Of a stretch of DNA of 64,000 nt, positions 37,771 through 49,490 are shown piece after piece. A program made the translations under genes and the position numbers. Position 1 is the stretch's first letter; each line of letters opens with the position of its first letter. The notes beneath the pieces were generated by a model, which was not told the DNA's origin, made no database searches, and saw only the letters and a list, made by a program, of their open reading frames with translations. This DNA is from Atopsyche davidsoni (taxonomy: Eukaryota > Arthropoda > Insecta > Trichoptera > Hydrobiosidae), in NCBI GenBank assembly GCA_022113835.1, contig JAILWY010000026.1, positions 12,489,001 to 12,553,000 on the forward strand, given 5' to 3'.

Positions 37771-38874
37771 CTTGGTTTACCCTTACTCTAAAACTACAAT
37801 TAAATATATAGCAACTGGGTAACAAATAACAATTTCAAAATAACTCTACACAAAATATCCATATTTTTCAAATTAATCTATATTTACTAAGAATTTATTT
37901 ATTTTATGTAAAAATGTGTAAATCTTGAAATACATTTAAGGTAATTTACAAGTATCCCGTCTTGAATTTTCGTATGCGTAATATATTCTCAAGTTTTCGT
38001 TTTTTCTAGTCTGAATGAAATCGCACAAGCTTTTTGGATCGCATTTACAATTCCAAAGCATTAAAAGATTTTATTTATAACCACTATTCATGTAAATAAT
38101 GACACCAGCACGCACTCGCCTTCTCAGCCGTACGAAGAATTCAAAAACAAACATTATTTCGGCTAGACGGCGTGTCGCAATTTGTTGTTATTTTTTTTCG
38201 GGGAATGTTTTGGGAGCATTTCAGTTGCACGCAAGTTGAATCAGACGCTCTGGGTCTAATGTATCTCTCTTAGAATTTTATAATAGCTTTTAACGCCTCG
38301 ATATAACACCTAATGTCTGATGATATTTGAAATAAATGAACTGTGACTTTCAGCACATTCGGGTACGCTTATATGAAATAAGTACTCACTGGGTGTTCTC
38401 ATTCATTACCTCATTTTGCCAAAATCGACAAAAAAACTAAGCGACATATTTTACTACTCATTTCTAAGTGTTTTTTTGTTATCTCTGCTTTATCTTATTC
38501 GTGGTTTCTTCAGACTGCCATAACGAATGACGTACCTTCACATTTGCTGTATAAATATGAAATATTACAAATTAAACCAGTTTGAATTTTCTTACCCTCA
38601 CAAAAATGTCACAGAATTCTACTTATGTCCCGTAATGCCTGCTCGTTTAGTGTATTCCCAAAAAATATTTAAAATAAATTTAAATCGCCTTTGAAGCTCA
38701 GTTTTTATCATCAAATTGATGATAATCATACAATCTCGAATTTTTTGGCGTTTTGATTGGATTTGCGGTTTTATGTCAATGATAATTGATAGACTATTTT
38801 AATGTAGATTCAGAGGTGCCATTATACAGAAAATCATTGATTATTTGAAGTTTTTTTGCCAATATATATAATAC
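37771..38874. other. AT-rich non-coding DNA
   Basis: A small mixed patch lies at 38,105-38,260. Nothing else recognised. Confidence 0.6.
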
Positions 38875-39019
38875 ATTCAATATTTTTGGTAGAGAGTACT
38901 TGGTGGAATTCCATTTTAATGCAATTATCAAACACTCTGATAATGCCAACGTGAAAGGTTGGCGAAACCGGTCATAAATAAAAACGAACATGTGGAAAAT
39001 CACTCAAGTATTTTACTCA
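38875..39019 (+). repeat. Hairpin element, copy A (hammerhead-like core)
   Basis: Segment 1 (38,875-38,920) is shared with 42,529-42,574 in the same orientation. Segment 2 (38,943-39,019) is shared with 42,580-42,656 in reverse orientation at 76 of 77 bases. The order here is CTGATAAT, a GCCAAC stem, a 7-base loop, GTTGGC and GAAAC (38,937-38,968), the same layout as the hairpins in the 15.8-kb palindrome. That layout suggests one family of hairpin-bearing retroelement or MITE. Hammerhead identity is uncertain because G8 of the core is replaced by A and one extra base precedes stem II. Confidence 0.85.
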
Positions 39020-39400
39020 AAAATATTATATATAATACATTATTTTATGATATATTATCTCTGCTCATATCCTTGCATGCATAGTTTTTTACTGCAATTG
39101 CTTAAATTTAAAAAAAAACTATTTCCGTACGTCGCGCTATAAAAATGGCTATTTGATTTTAAATAACTGTTTTAATTTTATAGCAGCGGTTATAATGGCA
39201 TTTTTAACATATACATATATATATATATATTTTTTTTTTTTTTTATTAATTTTTTTTATTTTAATATTTTCATAAAAAACTCTCCAAAACGATTGTTTTA
39301 TAATTGCTTAGAACTTATGAAGGGAGGTAATAAACGAGCACATGCCAGGTTTAATAATTGCCAACACTCAAAACAATAGCGTTGAAACCTCAACAGAAGC
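39020..39400. other. AT-rich DNA with TA and poly-T runs
   Basis: TA run at about 39,212-39,230 followed by a T18-type run. No gene. Confidence 0.7.
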
Positions 39401-39640
39401 TCTCACACGTGCAAGGCCCACTTGACACGGCGCTCCTTGCACACCACCCCGCAATTAGTTACAGGCGCCCCGTGGCGGAATTAGTTACAGACGTCCCCAT
39501 AGCCGGATAAGTTACAAAAGTTACGGGCGTCAAAGCAACGTCACTTAAAAAACGTTCCCAAAGCACTCACGAAAACGTCCTAATTAGGTAAGGCTTCCCT
39601 CGCGAGGAAGAAGGTGAGACACGAAAGAATTTAATTAGAT
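39401..39640. repeat. Mixed island with three imperfect tandem units
   Basis: Units at 39,451-39,477, 39,478-39,505 and 39,506-39,531 share AATTAGTTACAG (AAGTTAC in the third) followed by a CGCCCC/CGTCCCC-type segment. The rest of the island is non-coding. Confidence 0.6.
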
Positions 39641-41363
39641 TGGCGAAGCTTTGGACTCTCGTGTATTTTTCAGTTCCGTGGTTCTTGTTGTCTCGTCTGG
39701 AGGCCTCTTATTAATTGATTCTAAGTATATACATGCTGCGATTCTTCTCACGTTGACAGCAATTATTTTAATATATTTGTATTTACTTAGAAACAAAAGT
39801 CTTTTTAACTTTACTCTGAATATAAAAATTAATTACTTGGTAATAATACCTATCATTATTTTAACATATATTCCTCATTAATATAGACAACACTACAAAT
39901 AACTTTTAAAAATATTAAATTTAATATAATACATACTTAAAATGATTTGATTGATCTAAGATGTAAGTAATAAATAAAGAACATTAACGTAATTCATGTT
40001 ATTTTATTTGTATAACATCTTTACCCATTAACTTAATCAATTCTGATTATTACACAAATCATGCTTATTCTTGTCGACTCATTTTCATTTCATTAAGTAT
40101 GCCACTTTTAGAATACGTTTTTTCAGCGTTGGGTCGTTTACACTGCCAGCTTCTCATCCTTCAACATTACCGATGATAATAATTGTTAAAAGCTACTATA
40201 TATTTTTTTTAAACATCTTAAATTATTTGAAATGCTAGGCTAATTTCCTCTACATCATATTCTGCTTAATTATTTACGATTTTTATTAAATGCACCACAA
40301 CAATTATATATGGTAAAAATAAATATTTAACCAATTCTATTTATTGTTTGTCCGAACAGTAACTCGATCGTTAAATCAATCACTTATTGTTGTAGCGAAC
40401 AATAATCTTCTACGCGCTACTATACGGGAAGCGTAGAATCATTTCTTATTCAATAGTCCCGCAAAACCAATTCGATCATTTACAAAACACATACAATGAG
40501 ACTTCGTTAACAATGCTCCAACATGAAGAAATTAGATTACCGCCCCCTCGGGCTAAGCATCCCTTACGTAAAAAAATGCCAGCGTCTCTCTCCCCTACTC
40601 AAATATCAATATCCATCCTTACATCCCGGCCGGGGCAGTATTGGATTATATCATCGCGTGTCCAATATCCTGTCAGTCACTGTCAATCAATGTCCTCTCT
40701 CGTGTGCCCCTCGCCGCTCGATATAAAAAATAGCTCCTGTTTTTGAGTCATTAATAATTTACGTGACTAATTCCTAATCTGTAGGCTTACTGTAAGGCGT
40801 GCTGGCGTTATTGGGTAAAGACAAATTGTTTAGATCCTCATCATGTCTCTTGGTCGCTTTGAATAATGTCGTTATGGAGTAATTTGATTGGAAATGCTTA
40901 ACCCTAAAATCAAGCATATTTTGATGTTACATTATGGACTTCTTGTCAAGGTTATAAAATATCGTTTGCTTGAATATCATATATATATATTTAATAACTT
41001 GTGAGAAAATATTTAATACATTTCAAGTAAACACCAATGATTGTTTTAAATTTACAATTAAATCATATTTTTTTAATAACAGTATACAACTAAAACGATG
41101 TTATAAGTCAATATAAATAAAAAAATTCTTCACCTGATTGGTAAGATTATAAAATAATGAACTGTATTTACTGACACAATAAACGCAAGGATAGTTTTTT
41201 GAACGCAACTTTAAAGCATATATCTATTTTATGGATTGGACGTCAATCAGATGCGTATTTATTACCCATTACGGATTATTATATTATTACTAACTATTGG
41301 TTGGCCTGGGCACATTGGTTCATATGTAGAGTATGATTGTTAAAATTCTCGATAAACGGAAGT
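39641..41363. other. AT-rich DNA with a small island at 40,500-40,745
   Basis: Overlapping same-strand frames of 67 and 77 codons at 40,513-40,746 are unsupported. Nothing else recognised. Confidence 0.55.
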
Positions 41364-41436
41364 GATTCGTTAGTACAAGGGTTAGTACACCGGCCACGTA
41401 AGCCAAGGGATGTGGGTTCAAATCCCACACAAATCA
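41364..41436 (+). tRNA. Degenerate tRNA-like cloverleaf (tRNA pseudogene or SINE head)
   Basis: A 73-nt cloverleaf folds with acceptor GATTCGT (41,364-41,370) against ACAAATC (41,429-41,435), one C/A mismatch. The D stem is GTAC/GTAC (41,373-41,376 and 41,385-41,388) with GG in the loop. The T arm is perfect: GTGGG, TTCAAAT, CCCAC (41,412-41,428). Pol III boxes A (TAGTACAAGGG) and B (GGTTCAAATCC) are both present. The anticodon arm is damaged: the outer two pairs are mismatched, and position 33 is A where a U is nearly invariant. The nominal anticodon is CGT. A working tRNA is therefore unlikely. A tRNA-derived SINE is a good alternative, but no body or A-tail is obvious. Confidence 0.65.
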
Positions 41437-42528
41437 CGGTGATATTTTTCTGAGAGTTTCTTTAAATAATCTTCTATGTATGCACTTATGTGCCTAATCA
41501 TATTAGCAACTTTAAAATGTGATTATATTGAAAAAAAAATTGAATTTGTAAAACATTTATATTAAAAAAATAGTATACATGTATCTGAATAATCATTGGA
41601 GAAATAATTTAACGCTGTATATTTTCAATCACGACGCTATAATTAAACTTCTAATCAAGTTAAATATCATTGAGCCTTATTTAATTAACATTTCTGAATG
41701 CTCACGAACGAATCCAGGAGTGGAATGTGCAGGGAAAAAAAGAGCTCGCTGGTACATTGTTGATGTTTCAATTAGTGAGATTCAGATCTCCCAACAAAAC
41801 ATAGGATGCATTCCGCACACTGTCGCCGGTAGCCGCGCATTACTCGTGCAAAAACAGAATTGTTCTGCCGGGACAGTGTACCGGGGCACAGATTGCATAC
41901 CGGACAGGAAAATTCATTTTCCTTTATGATTTCCCGACATTAAAAATTCCGAAACTCCCAGCAAAATTAATTTAAATATTTACGAGAAACATGCGTTGCA
42001 TATATTGTTATCCAAGCTGTCAATTCGGTGTCAATGTTCATATGAAATTTTATTTTAAAATATATTTTGAAGCTTCAGTATAGTTTTTGACCGATTTGTT
42101 GAAGACATGCAAAAACTAAAAAAAAATTACCGTCAAATTTGTCATGCAAGCGTGTTACGCCAAAAGTTTCTTTGGAGTACACAATACATACAGTAAATGA
42201 AAAAAAAAAATAAGTAAAAAAGCTTTCAAAGCTTCTAATATAAAAATTAAACCAAAGATACGCAATGGAATTCATTGCTAATTATTTTATAACCAAGAAA
42301 AACTAAATAAATACTTAGTATTTTTCGATATGCTGACACCAAAATCGATTTAAAAATCTTTATCTTCTGAAATAGACAAGGGATGTTTTTATTGCTTTCT
42401 TCGGTTAAATGCTTTGATAAACCTGAAACTAAAATAAATTCGATATATATTTTTTTTTTTTCGGGTGCCTTTCCTCAGAAGAGGTTGGCGACTATCTCAC
42501 TGAGCATATATGTATATATAGTTTTGAA
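41437..42528. other. AT-rich DNA with mixed patch at 41,690-41,930
   Basis: A 116-codon + strand frame (41,579-41,929) ends in a Cys-containing segment but has no recognised domain. The rest is AT-rich. Confidence 0.45.
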
Positions 42529-42656
42529 ATTCAATATTTTTGACAGAGACTACTTGGTGGAATTCCATTTTAATATTTATGAGTAAAATACTTGAGTGAT
42601 TTTCCACATGTTCGTTTTTATTTGTGACCGGTTTCGCCAACCTTTCACGTTGGCAT
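42529..42656. repeat. Hairpin element, copy B (rearranged relative to copy A)
   Basis: Segment 1 (42,529-42,574) matches copy A directly. Segment 2 (42,580-42,656) matches copy A as its reverse complement at 76 of 77 bases. Only 5 bases separate the two segments, so the junction is sharp. The hairpin stems GCCAAC/GTTGGC and the GAAAC box are conserved on the minus strand. Confidence 0.85.
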
Positions 42657-43800
42657 AGTTTTCTTAGGGAGAATAGTGTAGTGGGTCCCCGGGTCCTTCT
42701 ACACACACACGTATATATATATATATATATATATAATATAAAAAATAGCCATGTTCCGCCTCCACAGCTCGCCTGTAGGGCAGTGCAGTACCAGAAGAGC
42801 GCACAATTGAATTAGAAGGCTTTCACTTGACCGTCGGGCGGTCTCTAATTTGAAACTGGCCTCCGTACTGGCGCTCGTCAAGTGGGCGGCACAATACAAA
42901 AATTCAATTATTTTCGCATCTGCTTGGGCGGGGAGTCCGCGCTCCGAGGGGGTTGGCGCGGCAGGATTTTCAACTGAAAGACATAGTTTTTTTAATTAAA
43001 TTTAAAGCGTAAATACAATTGCAGCGCTTCAAATACACGTAAATCAATCGTGCGTTTGTAATTCGTTTATTCAGTATTTACTTTACGTGCTCACATTGGT
43101 GAAATGATTTTTATTGCTCTTTTGTTATGTTTTTACTCACCTGGACATTTAACTATTATGTCACCATTTTTTCAGTTGCCAAAATATTTGTATAAATTTT
43201 TTTTTCGTTGTACCTTTTTAATAGATGGTATACTATTTTAAAGTAATGTTTCATTTTTTTTTTATTATTGTATGAATAGTAATCTAGAGACTTTTTTTTA
43301 ATTTACTTGCAATACATTTGAAAATAATTGTCGAAAATACCAAAAAACAGTAACACTTAGGTTTTGGTGTTAACTTCTATTAAAAGTTAAAATATACTGT
43401 TTAAAATTAATACATTGTTAAAACTATGTGTAATTTAATTATTAACAACTACTTAAATATAAATATTTTACTATTTTACTTTGAATTTTCACTTTGGCGT
43501 AGTCATTATGTCATGGATTCATTATAAAAACAGATTTTTCTAAATGATATACCCTATTTTATCGCATCACAATATAGAGCATATTTAGAATCATTTTCTG
43601 CGTTACATTTTCTGAGACATTATAATTTTTTTTTCTTAGTGTCTCAATAAATCAACTGTACATACATACTAGGAGGTTGGTGATCATTTTATTGAATGTA
43701 TACTTTTACTTAGCCAGTCTTACTTATTCTTACTGAGACTTCTTGTACACCAGGAATTATCAACACAAAATAATTTTGTTAATATTACGCCAGCAAATAT
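42657..43800. other. TA microsatellite, GC-rich island, then AT-rich DNA
   Basis: A CA/TA run lies at 42,701-42,735 and a GC-rich island at 42,745-42,965. The remainder is AT-rich. Frames over the island are antisense pairs. Confidence 0.55.
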
Positions 43801-44186
43801 GAAGCTGAATCCGTCACTAATGTCACTTCCCGGTGATGGCGTCCGTAAATCTCTCGCGGTCAGCCGTGCGAGTTAACTCTGACAGCGAATAATCAAACCG
43901 ACCCGTCCGGCCGCCCCGGACGCCCGCCCGGCTGATTAAAATCAATTCGACCGTTAACAGTAATCAATACGTCACGGCCGGCGGCCCCGCCTGTCCACAC
44001 TTTGCCGGAGTCATCTGTACGTGCGGATCCCGCATGTGAAGCGTGTGAAGGGTGCTTGAATGGAGGTTGCGGGGTGTAGTTTTGATATTACGCTACTGAA
44101 CGTGCTACAAATCGCTAAATATACTACTTCAATAATATTTTGACTATCATGCAAGAAAAAAAACCGGATATCGAAAATAATGAATA
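43801..44186. other. GC-rich island
   Basis: 43,830-44,080 is GC-rich, with GGCCGGCGGCC and GATTAAAATCAATT, and no coding frame. Candidate regulatory DNA. Confidence 0.45.
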
Positions 44187-44195
44187 TTAACACAC

Positions 44196-44481
44196 TTTAA
44201 GCGGGTACCAAATTGACTAAACTGATGTGCGTAGCGGGCAAAATTCGCGTAAAATTGCGCGTGTGACATCTAGTCTATACACTTTTTGTTTTTTTTTTCT
44301 TCCGTTTAGCAACTCCGAGTTAACTATGAGATTTTTGTTAGTAAATTAAATGTTATTGTTACACAATAGCTTATATTATATCTATATTTTAAGCGGGTAA
44401 CCGAATTGACTAAACTGATGTGCGAAGCGGACGAAATTCGCGTAAAATTGCAAGTGTGAAATCTAGTCTATACATTCTTTG
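44196..44481. repeat. Subterminal direct repeat within the second piggyBac-like element
   Basis: 44,196-44,288 and 44,388-44,481 are about 88% alike by eye. Both run from TTTAAGCGGGTA through GACTAAACTGATGTGCG and ATCTAGTCTATACA to a CTTTG-type ending. The repeat includes most of the element's left terminus. Confidence 0.9.
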
Positions 44482-44502
44482 ATTTGCATGTAGTTAAATA
44501 AA

Positions 44503-44688
44503 TCATTTCCCATAAAAAGTTGAAACACCATACACATTTTGCGGATTACTTGGGATCACAACAACACCACTTTGTCCTAAAAATTGTTCAATAATTGGAG
44601 GATTATCATTCACTGACCACTCCACTTCTTCAATGTCACTTTGTTCAAAATCACTGGACAGTATTGGTAGAAGTAACGTTGACGAGTC
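44503..44688 (-). pseudogene. piggyBac-like transposase N-terminal fragment
   Basis: A minus-strand frame of 61 codons plus stop. It begins after TTTGTTTAG, which reads either as a stop or as a splice acceptor, and contains an acidic stretch (DFEQSDIEEVEW), then NPPIIEQFLGQSGV and ending STFYGK. Acidic N-termini followed by a W...PP...F.G..G pattern are seen before the DDE domain in piggyBac-related transposases. The catalytic domain is absent. The assignment relies on this pattern and on the TTAA ends of the host element. Without those ends the fragment alone would be weak evidence. Confidence 0.55.
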
Positions 44689-44843
44689 CTAAACAAACAT
44701 TTCGAGCTGTAAACCTAATGAATAAAATGACCTTCTGCCGATTTTAGAGTAAACACATTCAAAAACGTATTAATATGCGCCCCGCATTCAGACAGAAGTC
44801 TGCGAAACGGGTACTAGTACCCGCCCCGCCTTTAATGTGTTAA

Positions 44844-46120
44844 TATCGAAGATCAAAAAAAATATATACTAACCACTTTATATCATATATTTTGAAAAAT
44901 TTACATACTTTTGAAAATATTATGAGTTTTTACTCCCAGCACGTTTGTTTGCAGCCCTTCAGCAGCTTTTCATTTTGCAAAGTGCATTTACTCATATAAA
45001 ATTTATTAGGCACTAAGCTTCGCGCTGCAGTAAAGTGCGTTTCATTTGAAAAGCGCTGCACATATTTTATTTACGATTTGCAAATTGATATTCGCATTGT
45101 CTACAATCGATTTATCATGTTGCCGACGTTCGTCCTCTCGCGATGCTCCTCGTGAAGAAATCCTCTCGCGTAATATGATTGATTTACAACTCCTCGCAAT
45201 ATTTGAGAGTCTCCTATTTCTCGTGAAACTTTAGACCGACCGAATTTTAATAATCAATGAACCGTTGAAATGTACACCCTCGGCGGAGTCATCCCCTGTG
45301 AGGCACGAGGCGCCCACCCCTGCCGACTTAAACTAAAAACAATGAGGGTGGATTTGAAGAGGCAGGAACAAAAATCCGGAAACTGGAGAAAAGGAGAACG
45401 CCTAAACTTGACGGAGCGTTATATTCCCGATATCCGGCGGGTCTCCCGCACTTCCGTTCGCAAACGTTTGAAATTCCGCAAAAAAAGAAAAACTCTTTTC
45501 ATGAATACTTAGAGGAATAAATTTGACTTTTCTCGATAACTTTCTGGCAGAATTTTGTCTCGGAAATTATGCCTGCAATATTTTTTCAAGATTAAAAAAG
45601 TCTTTGAAGAATTCGCTTTAGACTGCCGAGGATACTCGAGTTCCCTTTTTTAATTATTTCTATTTAACTTTTTCCAGTATTCGGTATGAATAGAAAATCG
45701 GTAAATATATTTACACCGAGGGGTCCCTTCATAATTATAAACTGCGCCTTTACGAAGCACGCAGCTGATTAATAAAGCGCACTCTCTAATCAAATCAAAG
45801 CCCGCCTCGAATGGATATTATTCCAAAGCCCAAATATTCCGCATTAATTCTGAACCCAAGGCGCCCTCTCCGAGAATATCATAAACAATAATTGCGTTTA
45901 AGAGTTTCGCCCGGCGTCGTGCAGCTTCTCCGGGAGATTAGTTGGAGTTTAATAGTTCACCTTATGACGGTAGGCATAATTACTTGAGGACGGAAGGCCC
46001 TCGAAGATGCTCCCCTCCAGTCACATGCAAACCGGCCCGGACTAATGAGCAATATTTGTACACAACCCCCGATTCTTCCCCAACTTGTGGGGCTCTTTGT
46101 GTAGCCGGCCTACCGATAAA
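44844..46120. other. Mixed region with islands at 45,040-45,500 and 45,720-46,110
   Basis: The 80-codon frame at 45,270-45,512 is Arg/Lys-rich with no domain. The 60-codon frame at 45,942-46,124 is likewise unsupported. Both islands are candidate regulatory DNA. Confidence 0.4.
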
Positions 46121-46439
46121 TTAAAAAACATTTTCAAAAATATATTTTAAATTTATACCTACTGCTTTTCATTGGAAGCACATTAATTTTAATAATTCTC
46201 AAATGGAAGTTGCTTGATTTCTAAAATTACAATCTAGGATATGGACTCTATCTCGTATTATCTGAACTAAAAATAATACGCTTTTTGTTAAGAATGCGCT
46301 GTGCAAATTGCTTTAAAAAATGTTTATTTTGAAGATAAATTTTCTAAGATGTAAAAAACAAATCAAGTGTTTCAGCAGTGTCTAGTAGCTGTCTGTTTAA
46401 TCAGTCGAGAATTTAATGAAAAACTACAAACACACAAAG
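46121..46439. other. AT-rich non-coding DNA
   Basis: Nothing recognised. Confidence 0.6.
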
Positions 46440-46830
46440 TAAACATTTACCCCCAGCATCGCATTTCCCGAGGACTTGTGAGAATACTAACCAGGCTGCA
46501 GCTCCGGCGGCGCGTCGCGAGCTCGCCGAGCCGCCCCGCGTCCTCCTCGTTACTTAAGTCGCTCGTAACTCCGCATCACGAAATTACTCCGGCATTATTG
46601 GGTGCTGCAAAGGGAATTCCCGAAAATCAATTTGTATTCATGTATTGCGATCGATTCACATAATTCTCGCTGCGAGCGCCAGGGCGGGACACGGCCTCAT
46701 AACAGTAAACACGAGGGAGACGAGATCTCGGCGGGCCTCTGCGGGGACGCGGCGCCGGAGCTCATCCCCTTCTGGCCTCTTTGCAGTCAGCGGGCGCTCG
46801 TCGTCTTGTTTTTAATCAGAGTTTTTTTTT
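46440..46830. other. GC-rich island
   Basis: One of the strongest islands, with CCGGCGGCGCGTCGCGAGC and GGACGCGGCGCCGG patches. A CTGCAG acceptor-like site precedes the GC core at 46,497-46,502, but no sustained frame bounded by a donor follows. CpG-rich regulatory DNA is the simplest reading. Confidence 0.5.
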
Positions 46831-48529
46831 TTCACTAACTTTGTCGCCCTCTAAAGTATCAATAGCTTGTTGGCTAACTTTGATTTATTTCGGTAAGTAG
46901 TAAACTTTACAAGTTATATCATTTTTACCACAGTAAAAAAAAAAAATTTATAAATAAAAAGTGATATTTATTCATCGAATAATATAGAACTATCATCAAT
47001 ACAATATGCATAGCCTTTTGAAAACAAGTATAATTAAAATATTATCATTTGTACCTGTAAGTACATGTCTACTGTCGGCGCTAACAAAGGCCCCAACATG
47101 AAAATGCATCTTTGTGAAATCTCTGTTGTTTCTCACCCTCGTTAATTTATCTAACTTCCCAAATAAAGCAATCGCACTAATCTTCACCGTCAACAAAGGC
47201 GGCGCCTCATTCCCGCGTACTTCCAGGCTAACAAGTTAAAAGATGAAGTTGCGTTCCGTCACTTTGTATGGCGCTAATGCATTTTTCTTTGTGCTAAATG
47301 ATCACATTGTGGCGGCACCTCCTCGAAGGGACGGCCAAACCATCCCCCACGCTGGACTCACTCCCCCCCGCCCGTGGACTTAAATCGTCTCAATCAAACG
47401 AACATCCCTTGTGACGGGGTAGCGCTTTCTCGATATTCCTGTCTGACAAGGATTACGGCGGATTTTCTCATATTGAAAATACTTCATTTATAGTAAGAAT
47501 ACAAGGCATTCCTATCTACTTTCACGAACACTGGCAGATTAAGGATTTACTAGTATATACCCATTGGAATATTTTGTTCTCTATTGTTCTATAAATGTGA
47601 AACATATAAATATACTTACGAATCTGTATATAGGCGATTTTTACCCCTTATCTGTAATTTATTTTTCTTGTGCCTACAATACAACTATATTGCTCTTTAG
47701 ATTAAATAACTATAATTCGATTCAATACAGTATCCAAATAGTAATATTTAACATTTATATCATGTTATATTTTAAACACAGATATAAAGTATTTTTTAAT
47801 ATTAAATCAAACTTTAAATTTAATATACTATAATCAAAGGCTTCATATATAATTTACTATTTAAGAGTGGTAAAACTTTCTTGTGTACAACCACTTTTCA
47901 CGCTATGAAGCAAACAGATACTCCTTGTGTATTTATTTAGTATTAGTTTTTCTACCGCATGTAAATTTTGCGGCTTTTCGTGAAGCCAGAGATAAATCTA
48001 CTTCGGTATATCTAAATAACACAGCAAAGCTTTCCTAAGGGTGCTCATTATTCAATGTAGCGTTCGGGTATAGTACCTCCAATATGTTATTAAAACTGTC
48101 TTGTGCGAAAAATGCTTCTCTCTCAAAGGAGAATGGATAAAACAAATTGACTTGAGAAAATCTTTACCTTAAGAATAGTGTTTTTAAATTTGCTGAGCGA
48201 GATCCGATATTTATTATGAATAACGAGCTTTATCATCTCTCACATTGAACCAATATTGATTTAATTTTAATTATCGACTGCTTCTAGAAAATTACAAACG
48301 AAATTCTTTATTTGTATAGCATTTTTATAACTTTTAAATAAAAAACCTCGATTGTTGCGTATGAGATATAAAAAAAGATATGATAAACTCATAAAATATA
48401 CAACAGTATGGTTAGTATTTTTAATAAATGTTTGCGTATAGGTAAGCAATGTGAGCTTAAAAAAACTAACACCCATATATGAAGAAACTTACTTTTCTCT
48501 TAACAACGTATATATTATATTTATCTTGT
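46831..48529. other. AT-rich DNA with island at 47,190-47,440
   Basis: The island contains GGCGGCACC and CCCCCCCGCCCG patches. The rest is AT-rich and featureless. Confidence 0.5.
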
Positions 48530-49490
48530 TCTAGCGTGACTGCCTCCGAGGCAATCAAATTTAAGGCACGTGTGTGTATTTTCATGGGAATCTGTGGGCG
48601 CGCGACACCTGCCGACATATCAAAGCATTTTATTTCTAATTTTCCGCTTATGATTCTAAAATAAAACATAGAGGCTTCTTTTCCCTGGAGGCTCTGTCAA
48701 TCAGGAGTAAGCCAGCGAGGAGCCGCGGCATTTTGTTTGCCGATTTAGTGTAATCCTAGGGAGCAATCCCTATAGACAGGGATGCTCAAATAGGGCTGAA
48801 ATCCTAAGAAGCTCTGGGCGAAGAATAAGGTCTTTGGATATCTTTAAAATTAAGGGATGAAATCCACTGCGTAAACAATATATCTTTTAAAATATAAAAA
48901 AGTTAATAAATTCTTAAGAAACTTTTCAGAATATCTGCTTCTATTTGGATTTATTCAAGCGTTGATATTATTCATCTCAAAATCAACATCGTAAAAAACA
49001 AATTACCATTACTATCTACTTTTGAAAAGTTTGCTTTGCACACTTATCATTCTGATGAAAACACAGTACTCTATATATATCTACAGGATTACTAAAAAAT
49101 ATTTGTACGCATATACCCAGGTAAAAATCTACATTTTTCAAATTATATTTTTGAAACAAAAAAACTAAGATTTTATTATGTAGTTGGTCATGTCTTTTTA
49201 GAACCTACATATAAAAGGTAGAAAAACTATCGACTTTTCTAGAACAAGAACGCTATCAGTTTTCACAATCCTACCGCGCTGTAGAGTGCCCAAGTTTAAG
49301 CGATGCGAAGGCTTAGGCGGGCTCCTAGGGGCGGATTGCCATCCCCCGCCCCCGCGGTGGACGTCGCTTCCACCCGCCCACCGTAATTCTTTTACTTACT
49401 TCACTTTATCTAAATGCATTCCACCGTCGAAGGGAAACATTACAGTGCATCCTGGCTGGAACACCCCAGAGGCTTATTCCGGAAAATAAT
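48530..49490. other. Small islands at 48,530-48,790 and 49,280-49,480
   Basis: Mixed patches in AT-rich DNA, including GCCAGCGAGGAGCCGCGGC and a CCCCCGCCCCCGCGG run. Frames of 61-67 codons are unsupported. Confidence 0.45.

Larger units (their letters stand above)
44191..44839 (-). mobile_element. Short piggyBac-like element with TTAA sites
   Basis: The 649-bp element is bounded by TTAA at 44,187-44,190 and 44,840-44,843. The left end begins CACACTTTAAGCGGGTACC. The right end, read inward on the minus strand, begins CACATTAAAGGCGGG, then GCGGGTAC. The termini therefore match with a small indel. A transposase-like fragment lies inside on the minus strand. These ends differ from those at 20.4-22.3 kb, so this is a separate subfamily. 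A duplicated left-end segment suggests a complex internal structure. Confidence 0.75.
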
